DNA of 45,560 nt from Candidatus Equicola faecalis (GCA_018065185.1 JAGHTU010000011.1:1-45560); one strand, 5' to 3'. Shown: positions 1-8,543, counted from the stretch's first letter. The notes: a model not told the origin generated them from the letters alone. A program made the numbers and translations.

Positions 1-80
1 TGTCACGACGATTTCATCAAATTGTCACGACGATTTGCCCAACTTGTCACGACGATTTACTCAACTTGTCACGACGATTT
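1..80. repeat. 22-bp tandem dyad array A (may continue left of the window)
   Basis: The 14-mer TGTCACGACGATTT starts at 1, 23, 45 and 67, an exact 22-bp period, with 8-bp variable tails between copies. Read on the minus strand each unit is AAATCGTC-GT-GACAATTT or similar, a dyad with 8-bp arms (one or two mismatches) around a GT centre, followed by a 4-bp linker (agta, gggc, gatg). The array touches the window edge, so the copy number is a minimum. Function is not recognised. The matching inverted array is at 26986-27071. Confidence 0.85.
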
Positions 81-146
81 GTAGGCTCCGAGCGGAAGAC
101 GGCGAGGCAAGGATGGGAAGACACGGATTTACTGACAGTTACAAAA
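81..146 (+). repeat. 66-bp conserved flank of array A
   Basis: This segment directly follows the 22-bp array and reappears as the reverse complement at 26920-26985 with 6 mismatches in 66 bases by eye. Both copies sit on the same side of their array. No credible ORF crosses either copy. Similarity stops sharply beyond position 146, so array plus flank behaves as one dispersed element. Confidence 0.85.
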
Positions 147-200
147 TCCTTTCTGTTCAAGTTTATAACTTGCCCTAAAACTAAAATGGGTAACTATGAA

Positions 201-2294
201 TTAGAACTTAAAGATGGCTTGCAGGTCAAGGTCTGTCTGCATCGAACCGTTGATTTTCTGATGCGAGGAAGAAATCGTGGAGCGGTCAAAGTATTTCGTA
301 CATCCGCATTTGGCTGCAAGCGTGAGCCAATGGCAGGTATTATATTGGCAGGATAAGGTCAGGCGCATACCTTCACCATAAAAAGAAGGAAAGGAGAAGT
401 TGTAAAGCAGATTCCGTTCATAGACGTACAGACGGCTGTCGTAGTTGCTCGAATGGAAATATCCGACAGAAGCCGTTGTGCGCAACTGTTTTCTAGGCTG
501 ATAAGAAACTGACTGCGAGAACATGAACCCCCAATTACGGTCAATAAAATCTATGAGGCTTGCATCTATCTGCGTCTTAAACGATAGAGGAGATTCTAAA
601 CCGTAGTCGGCAGATAATTTTAGATGTTGTTGCATCTCTCTGCGGAGATTGTCTTCATCAGTAGCATCTTTCTCTTTTATCTTCAAGCGATAACGGGCTG
701 TGAGACGGTAGGTGTCGCGTGAATACATGGCTTGTATAAGGTTGTCCGTGCCATACGACGAGAGGTGCACGCCATATTTCTTCCATGGGAAATAAAACCA
801 GTCAGTATAGGCGGTAAAGGTAAGATTGGAAGATGGTTGCCATTCGCCACCGAGGAAAAGTCCACTTTCGTTCTGCACCCGTCCCCCTTCGGCAAAGCTC
901 ATCGCATGAAGTGAATTATATTTATAGGAATAGAAACGTTGAAGAAACATCAGCTTCAACTTGTATGACGGGGAAAACGTTAGACGGTTAATAGTAGCCA
1001 CAGCCCCATCGGCATTTATTCCTACCTCTCCCCCAAACATGAATGCGCCGATAGGGAGAGCGTAATTAAGACCGATATTGAAGAAGTTGCTTCCCTGAGG
1101 ATACCAACGCTTATAGCCCTGTGCACCGGACGAGTCAGGTGATAGTGGGCGACTGAGATGAGAATAGACTGTGGTGAGACCTATGCGCACCTTGTTGTAT
1201 TGATAGGAAATATCGCCTCCTGCAGTATTTTCAGTTGTGTTGCCACGCTTGCTCATTTCGGTCTCGGTGCGGTGATAGCCATCCGTGACGATGGTTTGAA
1301 TGGCGGTGGAATCGCCACGTTTCAGCGTAGCGTCTATCTTGCGACAGGAAAGGAATGCTGAGACATACAGATGTTTCACGGGTGATACGGTCGTGGCTAT
1401 GCCGTTGAAATAATTGCTCTCCGAGATGGACGCATGGGCGCGGATGCTGTTGGAAGAGTGTCCGAGAGAAGATACGGAAGCCATTTTGCCAAAAGAGAAA
1501 CCATTGTTTACCACGAGTCCCATGCCGAAACTTAACTTATAGCACCCTAATGCCAGAGTTTTGAGTGCTTTTCGCTCGCGCAACACAAGGTAGTAGTTGT
1601 AATGGTCATAGCCATACTGATTGCGTCCAAAGAATGGTTCGCCTGCATCTTTTGAACCCACAAACCCAAAACGCAGATATTTGCCGCAGCGGAAATCATA
1701 ACGCAGAGAATGTCGTAGCCCATCACCGAGATAAGCACCTGTCCTGTTGCCCTGCCGTTCATAGAAAGGAATGCGCGCAGTGAGAGCCACCTCATGACGA
1801 CCATTCTTCATCAAGTCTCCGAAAGATGGCAACGTGGCTTCCTTCTTTCCGTCTCCAAAAGTGATGAAGTTCAGGAGCAACCGTCGTGTTTCAAATCCCA
1901 GAGAAGGTATCATCACTAGTTCTGCTGCTGATCGTATGCGCCCATAGCGATAGATGTGATACATGATATCGTCTATCTGCTCAGCGGTGAGGAAAGGCAT
2001 CAGCATGAATTCTTCCGATGTGGCAGTATTGATGTTGATGGGATGTTGTGAGAGGTGGGAAAGTGCTTCATAGATGCTCTGCCATGTGTCATCATCGAGG
2101 TCTTCAACTTCGGAATAGGCATCAAAGTCTGCTTCCCAGGAGTTGCCCACAGGACGCGCCGTAGGCAGGTCGATAGATGCAAAGCGCGAGTCCGACGGAT
2201 GCGAGGCGTGAAGGCTCACGGCAGTCGTGTCGGAGGATTGGGCAAACATGCCGACACTTGCCAAAACCACAAATAAAACGCAAAGGGTTTTCAA
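201..2294 (-). CDS. Helix-hairpin-helix domain protein with a C-terminal outer-membrane-barrel-like region
   Basis: A 697-residue predicted secreted protein. A signal peptide (MKTLCVLFVVLASVGMFA) is followed by Gln at the predicted +1 position. Around residues 83-145 there are two helix-hairpin-helix-like segments, including ININTATSEEFMLMPFL and a second copy around SAAELVMIPSLG, the ComEA-like signature common in Bacteroidetes. The remaining ~500 residues are rich in alternating aromatic strands and end in IFKF, a terminal Phe typical of outer-membrane barrels. The start codon is TTG at 2294; an in-frame TAA lies just upstream and no ATG gives a full signal peptide. The exact role is unknown; a DNA-uptake link through the HhH motif is only a possibility. 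A TAAATTTG -7 box lies upstream at 2324-2331. Confidence 0.8.
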   Translation of the reverse strand: MKTLCVLFVVLASVGMFAQSSDTTAVSLHASHPSDSRFASIDLPTARPVGNSWEADFDAYSEVEDLDDDTWQSIYEALSHLSQHPININTATSEEFMLMPFLTAEQIDDIMYHIYRYGRIRSAAELVMIPSLGFETRRLLLNFITFGDGKKEATLPSFGDLMKNGRHEVALTARIPFYERQGNRTGAYLGDGLRHSLRYDFRCGKYLRFGFVGSKDAGEPFFGRNQYGYDHYNYYLVLRERKALKTLALGCYKLSFGMGLVVNNGFSFGKMASVSSLGHSSNSIRAHASISESNYFNGIATTVSPVKHLYVSAFLSCRKIDATLKRGDSTAIQTIVTDGYHRTETEMSKRGNTTENTAGGDISYQYNKVRIGLTTVYSHLSRPLSPDSSGAQGYKRWYPQGSNFFNIGLNYALPIGAFMFGGEVGINADGAVATINRLTFSPSYKLKLMFLQRFYSYKYNSLHAMSFAEGGRVQNESGLFLGGEWQPSSNLTFTAYTDWFYFPWKKYGVHLSSYGTDNLIQAMYSRDTYRLTARYRLKIKEKDATDEDNLRREMQQHLKLSADYGLESPLSFKTQIDASLIDFIDRNWGFMFSQSVSYQPRKQLRTTASVGYFHSSNYDSRLYVYERNLLYNFSFPSFYGEGMRLTLSCQYNTCHWLTLAAKCGCTKYFDRSTISSSHQKINGSMQTDLDLQAIFKF

Positions 2295-2323
2295 ATATAT
2301 TTATGTATTTATGTTTTATATTG

Positions 2324-2331
2324 CAAATTTA
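2324..2331 (-). promoter_or_regulatory. Possible -7 box for the HhH protein gene
   Basis: TAAATTTG on the minus strand matches the Bacteroidetes TAnnTTTG -7 element, 29 bases before the TTG start. No good TTTG is present at the -33 spacing, so the call rests on one box. Confidence 0.35.
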
Positions 2332-2394
2332 TGATTACTTTTGACACATAACACATAATAACTGTACAATTTAGAATATACGAATTAGATTTCT

Positions 2395-3030
2395 GTGCGC
2401 TGCATACTCTTTTTTGCATTTTTCATTCTCATGTTTGCTAACGTAGCAAGCGGACAAAATATTGTACATCCGGAGGATAAGCCTGTGGATATGGATAACC
2501 CTACTTTTGTGCCAATGGTGCATGTGGGGAAATGTCTGGAAGGGCAGGACAGCATACAGTATGTAGAGATGAACAACGTGTATGTGTTTCCACCGAAGAC
2601 ATTTGCCTCGAAAAAGGAAAAGCAGAAGTATGACCGTATGGTATATAATATAAAGAAGGTACTGCCACTAGCAAAGGAGGCAAGGGCAATCATGATTGAG
2701 ACCTATGAATATCTGCAGACATTACCCGACAAGAAAGCCCGCGATGCGCACATGAAATATGTAGAGAAGAGTGTTAAAAAAGAATATACCCCGCGTATGA
2801 AGCGGTTGACATACACGCAGGGTAAAATCCTGATAAAACTCATATACAGGGAATGCAATTCGACGTCTTACGAAATCATAAAGGCATTTCTAGGACCATT
2901 GAGAGCAGCGTTCTGGCAGACCTTTGCCAGTGTCTTCGGTGCCAACCTGAAAAAAGGCTTTGACCTTAACGACCCTGAAGATCAGGCGATGGAGCGTATT
3001 GTGCTGCTTGTCGAAGCAGGACAGCTATAA
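2395..3030 (+). CDS. DUF4294 family secreted protein
   Basis: A 211-residue protein with an N-terminal signal peptide (MRCILFFAFFILMFANVASG) and Gln at the predicted +1 site. The body resembles the Bacteroidetes DUF4294 family: a conserved YVFPPKTFASKKEKQKYDRM region (about residues 60-80), a helical segment with KVLPLAKEAR, and LIKLIYRECNSTSYEIIKAF. Function is unknown. The start is GTG at 2395 because an in-frame TAG lies at 2386-2388; a later ATG would destroy the signal peptide. Its last 65 bases overlap the 3' end of the opposite-strand glutaminyl cyclase gene. Confidence 0.75.
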   Translation: MRCILFFAFFILMFANVASGQNIVHPEDKPVDMDNPTFVPMVHVGKCLEGQDSIQYVEMNNVYVFPPKTFASKKEKQKYDRMVYNIKKVLPLAKEARAIMIETYEYLQTLPDKKARDAHMKYVEKSVKKEYTPRMKRLTYTQGKILIKLIYRECNSTSYEIIKAFLGPLRAAFWQTFASVFGANLKKGFDLNDPEDQAMERIVLLVEAGQL

Positions 3031-4063
3031 GTGTTTCCCCTACGGCTTTCATTACATTACGGTCAATGGCATCCATGGTGTCGCTAACGGTGTGCCATGT
3101 CGGTCCGAAACTGCTTTGCGGACAATCAGGATAATATGCAATAATGTCAATGGTCGGGATTCCTGCAATGTCGTTTATCGGCTTATGATCGTCTGTCACT
3201 CCGCCACCTTGCATGTTCAGGAAATAAGCACCATTGCCAATGAGCGAAGCGCACTCCCACACCTTATCCACCAGCCATGAGGCATAATGTTCCGAGAATA
3301 GTTCACGATAGAAGTGTGAGCCTACACCACCGACCATATCAAGCAATATTCCAAAGTCGGCTTTATATCCTTCCTTGTGAGGATGGGCTGCCCAATACTG
3401 TGCGCCAAGAGCCCAACTCTCATCGTCATTCTCGATGCCATAGTCCTCTGCATCCAGACAGATGAAGTCGATGCCGAAAGATTCGGGTATCAGCGTCTGA
3501 ATCTTGAATCTCGGGTTCGCCGTTCCCTGTTCTTGGTTCTCAGCCCCCATTACCCGTGCCAGTTCCAGCATCACAGCTATGCCTGAAGCACCATCATTTG
3601 CACCCATCACCGGTTGGGTGCGGTTTGTCGGGATTGGGTCATTATCCGCCCATGGGCGACTGTCCCAATGAGCACAGATAAGCACTCTGTGTTCTACTTC
3701 AGGATTTGTTGAGGCGATGATGTTGCGTCCCTCAAGCGATGTGCCATCAAAAGCCGTCAACTGACATTTCTGTTCTGTGACGGTAAGTCCGAAACGACGG
3801 AACTGCTCAACGATGTAATCGCCACAAGCATCATGTGCAGAGGTGTTCATTACTCTTGCACCGAAAGCGCACTGTCGCGCACAGAACATATACGCGCTAT
3901 CAGCATTAAAACTATTGACAACAACTGTCATAATGCTATCCATACGACTTTCTTCCGTGCTGTCTGCAGCCTCATCTGTCTTTTGTTTTTGATGCAGAAG
4001 AAAGATGCCCACACCTACGAGGATTAGGATTGCAGACAGAAAATACAGTATTCTACGGCTCAT
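2966..4063 (-). CDS. M28-family protein, probable type II glutaminyl-peptide cyclotransferase
   Basis: A 365-residue protein with an N-terminal membrane anchor (residues 5-24). It has the M28 zinc fold: AHWDSRPWADNDP (131-143), GANDGAS with the zinc Asp at about 157, DAEDYG with Glu at about 206, and a C-terminal TWHTVSDTMD supplying the last His. This set resembles animal-type glutaminyl cyclases (one zinc: Asp, Glu, His) and the enzymes described in Porphyromonas and Prevotella, which convert N-terminal Gln of exported proteins to pyroglutamate in the periplasm. An aminopeptidase role cannot be excluded from sequence alone. It overlaps the upstream C26-M19 gene by 11 bases and is last in that operon. 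Its 3' end overlaps the DUF4294 gene in convergent orientation. Confidence 0.8.
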   Translation of the reverse strand: MSRRILYFLSAILILVGVGIFLLHQKQKTDEAADSTEESRMDSIMTVVVNSFNADSAYMFCARQCAFGARVMNTSAHDACGDYIVEQFRRFGLTVTEQKCQLTAFDGTSLEGRNIIASTNPEVEHRVLICAHWDSRPWADNDPIPTNRTQPVMGANDGASGIAVMLELARVMGAENQEQGTANPRFKIQTLIPESFGIDFICLDAEDYGIENDDESWALGAQYWAAHPHKEGYKADFGILLDMVGGVGSHFYRELFSEHYASWLVDKVWECASLIGNGAYFLNMQGGGVTDDHKPINDIAGIPTIDIIAYYPDCPQSSFGPTWHTVSDTMDAIDRNVMKAVGETLIAVLLRQAAQYAPSPDLQGR

Positions 4064-5771
4064 AATTCATCTGTACTTGTGTCATAAGTCGTAAGAAGTT
4101 GCGCCCCCAGATGCCTTCAATATCTTCAAGGGAATAACGCTGCATGAGTAGATGACGGGTGAAATTCAGCATCTCGGACGAGTCGGCAAATCCGCTGACG
4201 CCACCGTCACCATCGAAATCAGTACCTAATCCAACATGCTCTATGCCCATCACTCGGATGGCATGGTTCAGATGCTCCATGAGGTCAAGAATGGAAGCCT
4301 CACCCGTTTTCTTCAGAAAACCATGATAAGCTGTTATCTGCATCACGCCATCTTTCGAAGCAAGGGCACGCATCTGGTCGTCTGTGAGGTTGCGTGGATG
4401 GTCGCACAGTGCACGGCAAGAGGAATGGCTGCATACGATTGGTGTTCTGCTGAGGGAGAGTGCATCGTAAAAACTCTTTTCGCTTGCGTGGGAGAGGTCC
4501 ACCATTATGCCACAGTCATTCATCTCCCTGATGACATCTTCGCCGAAATGGCTGACACCGCTGTGAGTCTGTTCTCCGCGAGCACTGTCGCAGATGTCGT
4601 TGTCGCCATTGTGGCAGAGTGTGATATAGACCACTCCACGATCTGCAAAATGCCGTATGTTGTCAATATTTCCCTCAAGTGCCTTGCCGTTCTCTATGCC
4701 AAGCATTATGGATTTTACGCCCTCTTGCTTGTTGAGATAGACCTCGGCTGGGGTGCGTGCTATGCGTATGTACTGGTCATAGCGGTTTGCGATGGCATCT
4801 ATCTGGTCAAATATAGCATCTGCATAAGCCTTGCCACATTCCTCTTTCTGTGGCAGATAAGCCACCATGATCGACACATCCTGCCGTCCTTCGGTCATCT
4901 TGTGCAGGTCAACGAGGATTCTATCGTCACGCTTTCCGAAGTCTATGCCCTGAGGGAATAACATCGGGGTGTCGCAATGTGAGTCGAGCGTGAGAACATG
5001 GTCGTGTACTTCTTTCGTGGCTTGGAAAAGTGATGCTTCCTTGATGAGCCAATCAAAGATAGGTTTTCCGCTTTCGAGACATTCTGGATGCCACTGTACA
5101 CCGAGTAAGGCTTTATGCTCCGTGCTTTCTACAGCCTCCACTACGCCATCCTGTGACGTAGCGGTGATGCGTAGCCTCTCTCCGCTGTTGCTGACAGCCT
5201 GATGATGGAAAGAATTGACGTCCAACCGTTCCTTTCCGTATAAGGAATATAGTATGGAGTCTGTTGCAATCTCTACGCTATGGCTTTCATAACTGCGCCC
5301 CAAATCCTGTGAGTGTTTCAGCACGTTTGGTATATGCCCAATGTCCTGATGAATGTCTCCTCCCAGTACGGCTGCCATCATCTGTATGCCACGGCAGATG
5401 CCGAGCATAGGTATCTGACGATTGTAGGCAAGTTGTATGGTCAGTATCTCTGGCAGGTCGCGCTCTCCGTTTATGGAATGTAGCAATGGCGATGGCTCCT
5501 GCCCAAAATATAGTGGATTTGCATCGCCACCACCGCTGAGTATCAGTCCATCTATCTTATCGAGTGTGGAGAGAATGACATCTTTATCTGCTAATGGCGG
5601 AATAACTATCGGCACTCCGCCAGCACGAATTACCGACTTGTAATAGCCCTCTGCCAGTTCGCATCCTTTGTCACCGAAATTGCCTGTGATACCAATAACA
5701 GGACGTTTCCCGAAAGCAGGAAACGTCCCATATATTTCGGAAAGTATTGCTTTCCAATTGTAATTGCCCAT
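4053..5771 (-). CDS. Fused class-I glutamine-amidotransferase-like hydrolase (C26) and membrane-dipeptidase-like peptidase (M19)
   Basis: A 572-residue two-domain protein. Residues about 20-245 are a gamma-glutamyl-GABA-hydrolase-like C26 domain with nucleophile Cys126 in MLGICRGIQ and the His-Glu pair in GVQWHPE (228, 230). Residues about 258-568 are an M19 renal-dipeptidase-like domain with the HxD metal motif in LDSHCDTP (265, 267), a metal Glu in MLGIENGKAL, VDLSHAS, CSHSSCRAL and GLGTDFDGDGG. Both active sites look intact. A gamma-glutamyl bond cleavage plus dipeptide cleavage role, perhaps on glutathione-like or peptidoglycan peptides, is inference. No signal peptide is evident, so it is probably cytoplasmic. 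It lies 21 bases after the Lrp gene and overlaps the next gene by 11 bases. Confidence 0.85.
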   Translation of the reverse strand: MGNYNWKAILSEIYGTFPAFGKRPVIGITGNFGDKGCELAEGYYKSVIRAGGVPIVIPPLADKDVILSTLDKIDGLILSGGGDANPLYFGQEPSPLLHSINGERDLPEILTIQLAYNRQIPMLGICRGIQMMAAVLGGDIHQDIGHIPNVLKHSQDLGRSYESHSVEIATDSILYSLYGKERLDVNSFHHQAVSNSGERLRITATSQDGVVEAVESTEHKALLGVQWHPECLESGKPIFDWLIKEASLFQATKEVHDHVLTLDSHCDTPMLFPQGIDFGKRDDRILVDLHKMTEGRQDVSIMVAYLPQKEECGKAYADAIFDQIDAIANRYDQYIRIARTPAEVYLNKQEGVKSIMLGIENGKALEGNIDNIRHFADRGVVYITLCHNGDNDICDSARGEQTHSGVSHFGEDVIREMNDCGIMVDLSHASEKSFYDALSLSRTPIVCSHSSCRALCDHPRNLTDDQMRALASKDGVMQITAYHGFLKKTGEASILDLMEHLNHAIRVMGIEHVGLGTDFDGDGGVSGFADSSEMLNFTRHLLMQRYSLEDIEGIWGRNFLRLMTQVQMNYEP

Positions 5772-5792
5772 TACTGCATGTTTTAATGATTC

Positions 5793-6272
5793 CTATACAG
5801 TCTCCTCATTTACAGGTACACTACGAATAATGCTCTGCTCGAATGAAACGAATGTTTCTGTAGAGACAACACCCTGAATCTGATAAATCTTATCACGGAG
5901 GATGTGCAACAGATGCTCATTGTCGCGTGCCAAAAGTTTTGCCATCAAAGCATAAGGACCAGTGGTGAAATGGCATTCCACTATCTCTGGAATCTTCCTC
6001 AGCTCTTCAATGACTGTTTTCTGCACCTTTCCACTGCCCAACTGTATGCCGATATATGCACAAGTGAGATATCCAAGACTTTTAGGGTTCACCACAAACA
6101 TGCTCCCAAGAATAATTCCGTCATCTATCATGCGTTGTACACGCTGATGTACAGCGGCTCTTGATACGCCACAAGCCTCTGCCACATCCTTAAACGGTGT
6201 GCGGGCACTTTGTGAAAGAAGTTTTAATATCTTTCTGTCAAGGAGGTCTATTTTTTGATTACCTTTTGCCAT
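5793..6272 (-). CDS. Lrp/AsnC family transcriptional regulator
   Basis: A 159-residue protein of normal family length. Residues about 8-60 form the winged helix-turn-helix (LLDRKILKLLSQSAR, DVAEACGVSRAAVHQRVQRM). Residues about 70-150 are the RAM ligand and oligomerisation domain (VECHFTTGPYALMAKLLARD). Such proteins sense amino acids or related small molecules and bind DNA as dimers or octamers. The gene overlaps the upstream FKBP gene by 14 bases and precedes the peptidase fusion, so control of peptide or amino-acid turnover is a reasonable inference, but no operator was identified. Confidence 0.9.
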   Translation of the reverse strand: MAKGNQKIDLLDRKILKLLSQSARTPFKDVAEACGVSRAAVHQRVQRMIDDGIILGSMFVVNPKSLGYLTCAYIGIQLGSGKVQKTVIEELRKIPEIVECHFTTGPYALMAKLLARDNEHLLHILRDKIYQIQGVVSTETFVSFEQSIIRSVPVNEETV

Positions 6273-6981
6273 CTGCTGAATGTTTTATGCTAACTAATTC
6301 TACTTCAAAAATCAATGTGCTATAAGGCGGAATGTCTCCAGCCCCACGCTCGCCATAAGCCAAATTCTCAGGGATGAAAATCTGCCACTTACTACCGACT
6401 GGCATCATCGTCAATGCTTCCGTCCATCCTTTTATCACTTGCGATGGTGTGAAGTCGATGGTCTGCGGATTGCGCTTGTAACTGGAGTCAAATACAGTTC
6501 CGTCTATCAAGCGACCTTCGTACTTGACCGTACAGGTGTCGTTTTTGCCGGGAACAGGACCTTTACCCTTTTCCAGCACCTTATATTGCAGACCTGAAGG
6601 AAGCACTTTTACGCCTTTCTGCTGTGCATTCTTCTTCAAGAACTCCTCACCAATCTTGCGTGCCTCTGCTGCCTGATGTTCTTTGAGTGCCGTGATTTTA
6701 CGATTGAAATAACTAAGGGCAGAATCTGATTTCATCACGCAACTGTCGTTCCTTAGATAGGCGATGACACCATTGTAGAAGACAGATTCATTAAATAGTT
6801 CCTTGAGGTCTTTCTTTATTGCCGGAATGGTGCGTGTGTCAATCATCTCTTTCATGCTCGAGGCAATCATCATACCTACGGAATAACTCAATGAGTCAGA
6901 CTCCGTACGCAAGTTTTGTGCAGAAACAACTCCGCATGCAACAAGACAAGCAATCAGGAACGAACCTAATCTCTTCATCAT
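6259..6981 (-). CDS. FKBP-type peptidyl-prolyl isomerase, secreted (periplasmic)
   Basis: A 240-residue protein with signal peptide MMKRLGSFLIACLVACGVVSA and Gln at the predicted +1. An N-terminal helical dimerisation region (about 25-120, LSYSVGMMIASSMKEM) precedes the C-terminal FKBP domain (about 135-232: VLPSGLQYKVLEKG, VKYEGRLIDGTVFDSS, VIKGWTEAL, IPENLAYGERGAGDIPPYST). The layout is like FkpA/Mip. It catalyses cis-trans prolyl isomerisation and probably acts as a folding helper for exported proteins. Two ATGs are adjacent at the start; either gives a working signal peptide. It is third of three tandem FKBP genes, 11 bases after the previous one. Confidence 0.9.
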   Translation of the reverse strand: MMKRLGSFLIACLVACGVVSAQNLRTESDSLSYSVGMMIASSMKEMIDTRTIPAIKKDLKELFNESVFYNGVIAYLRNDSCVMKSDSALSYFNRKITALKEHQAAEARKIGEEFLKKNAQQKGVKVLPSGLQYKVLEKGKGPVPGKNDTCTVKYEGRLIDGTVFDSSYKRNPQTIDFTPSQVIKGWTEALTMMPVGSKWQIFIPENLAYGERGAGDIPPYSTLIFEVELVSIKHSADGKR

Positions 6982-6992
6982 GAATAGATGTA

Positions 6993-7853
6993 TTATTTAA
7001 CTTTTACTAGTTCGATTTTGAATATAAGTGTTGAGAACGGCTTGATCTGACCTGCTGCACGTGGACCGTAAGCCTTATCCTGTGGAATATAAACTTCCCA
7101 GATTGCGCCCTCGTCCATCGTTAGGAGTGCCTCATTGAAACCAGGTATCATCTGACCAATCATCATATCCATACCCTCAGTATTGCTCCAATTAGAGTCA
7201 AACACCTTACCATCAATCGTCCTTCCTTCATATTTGACATTGACAGTCTGACCTTCGGTAGCCTTTGTTCCGTTACCGCCTTTCAGCACCTTGAACTGAA
7301 CGCCTGAAGGCAACACCTGTACGCTGTCTTTTTTTGCATTCTCCTTGAGGAACTTGTCGCCGTCAACCCTATTCTTGCCGTATTCCTTCTCCATATATGT
7401 AGCCTGCACCTGACTCATCAAGGCATCAATCTTTGTAGCCATAGAGTCACGGTTGAGTTTGGTCTCTTCTCCTCTTGCTGTTGCAAAGAATCCTGACATG
7501 AAGTCGTTCTTGTTAAGCACTTCTACAGAATCTTTTCCTGCAATCTGCTGGTTGATTCCATTATACATCTGCTTGAGCTGTGCTCCCAGCATCAAACCCT
7601 GAAGATAAGCCTGCTCTTTTTTGCCATCGCCAGCGTTGATAACTTCCGCAATACCTTTGAGCACTTCGTCAATGTCTGCTGAATCAATACCCAACTGAGT
7701 CGTGAGATAGCCTGTAAGTTCACTTGCAGGTTGCATACCCATAACATAACTCAAGGTGTCAATCTTTGTGTTGAGATTTGCCTTTGGTGTACTGTTGCCA
7801 CATGATGACAAAATGATGGCACCTGCTACTAAAATTCCGAAAATCTTTTTCAT
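6993..7853 (-). CDS. FKBP-type peptidyl-prolyl isomerase, lipoprotein
   Basis: A 286-residue protein with a lipoprotein signal (MKKIFGILVAGAIILSSC; lipobox LSSC, Cys18). A long helical N-terminal region (about 25-180) carries the FkpA-type motif LSYVMGMQPASEL. The C-terminal FKBP domain (about 185-286) has VLPSGVQFKVLKGG, VKYEGRTIDGKVFDSNW, MIPGFNEALLTM and YGPRAAGQIKPFSTL. It is the membrane-anchored member of the three-gene cluster, 35 bases after the cytoplasmic one. The second copy of the helical module is longer than in its neighbours. Confidence 0.9.
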   Translation of the reverse strand: MKKIFGILVAGAIILSSCGNSTPKANLNTKIDTLSYVMGMQPASELTGYLTTQLGIDSADIDEVLKGIAEVINAGDGKKEQAYLQGLMLGAQLKQMYNGINQQIAGKDSVEVLNKNDFMSGFFATARGEETKLNRDSMATKIDALMSQVQATYMEKEYGKNRVDGDKFLKENAKKDSVQVLPSGVQFKVLKGGNGTKATEGQTVNVKYEGRTIDGKVFDSNWSNTEGMDMMIGQMIPGFNEALLTMDEGAIWEVYIPQDKAYGPRAAGQIKPFSTLIFKIELVKVK

Positions 7854-7888
7854 GTCTGTTTAATTATTAAAAATTTATGTTTTGAGAT

Positions 7889-8497
7889 TTATATCACTTT
7901 TATCAGTTCCACATCAAAAATCAGAGCTGCATAAGGCGGAATCATGCCACCTGCTCCCTGTGGGCCATAACCGAGTGTGTAAGGGATGAAGAATCTGTAT
8001 TTTGCACCTTCCTTCATCAGTTGTAATCCTTCTGTCCAACCGGCAATCACGCCCTGCAATGGGAATGTCGCTGTTTGCCCACGTTGAACGCTTGAGTCGA
8101 ACACCGTACCATCAATCAGGAAACCTTCATAATGACATTCCACCTTGTCGGTGGCTTTCGGCTGCTTACCGCTACCCTCTTTCAGCACCTTATACTGTAG
8201 TCCTGACGGTAAAGAAATAACACCTTCCTTCGTAGCATTCTCTTTCAGGTATTTCTCGCCTTCTTCTTTCGCCTTCGCGCCCTTTTTCTCCATTGCTGCA
8301 GTGCGCTCTGTCTCCAGTTTCTGGAAAAACTCATTTACTATCTTCTGCGCATCCTGACTGCTGATTGCCAATTTCTTCTGTGCAAGCACATCGCTTATTG
8401 CCGCGCTGAAATCTTCCACTTTCAGCGAGTCTTTCAACCCCATATCAAGCAGTTGATGCCCGATACCTATACCTAAAGAATAACTTAATTTGTCCAT
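7889..8497 (-). CDS. FKBP-type peptidyl-prolyl isomerase, no signal peptide
   Basis: About 202 residues when begun at the ATG at 8497 (MDKLSYSLGIGIGHQLLDMG). An in-frame TTG at 8515 would add six residues plus a repeated DKL motif and is less likely. It has the same two-part layout as its neighbours: helical N-terminal region with EGEKYLKENA, then an FKBP domain (VISLPSGLQYKVLKEGSG, CHYEGFLIDGTVFDSS, VIAGWTEGLQLM, YTLGYGPQGAGGMIPPYA). With no signal peptide it is predicted to be cytoplasmic. It is first in the operon. A 74-bp piece of its 5' end is found again at 20774-20847. Confidence 0.88.
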   Translation of the reverse strand: MDKLSYSLGIGIGHQLLDMGLKDSLKVEDFSAAISDVLAQKKLAISSQDAQKIVNEFFQKLETERTAAMEKKGAKAKEEGEKYLKENATKEGVISLPSGLQYKVLKEGSGKQPKATDKVECHYEGFLIDGTVFDSSVQRGQTATFPLQGVIAGWTEGLQLMKEGAKYRFFIPYTLGYGPQGAGGMIPPYAALIFDVELIKVI

Positions 8498-8535
8498 TAA
8501 TTTGTCAATTATCAATTGATTTTCGCATTAGGCGA

Positions 8536-8543
8536 CAAAAGTA
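8536..8543 (-). promoter_or_regulatory. Possible -7 box for the FKBP-Lrp-peptidase operon
   Basis: TACTTTTG on the minus strand fits TAnnTTTG and lies 38 bases before the ATG at 8497. The sequence at the expected -33 position is not TTTG. Confidence 0.35.

Noticed and set aside
1..80. CRISPR array
   Set aside because: Repeats are 14 bases with 8-base tails in a fixed 22-bp period; spacers are too short and partly conserved, and no cas genes are present.
4236..4961. Antisense open frame (241 codons) inside the C26-M19 gene
   Set aside because: Overlaps conserved M19 coding sequence and shows no protein family features.
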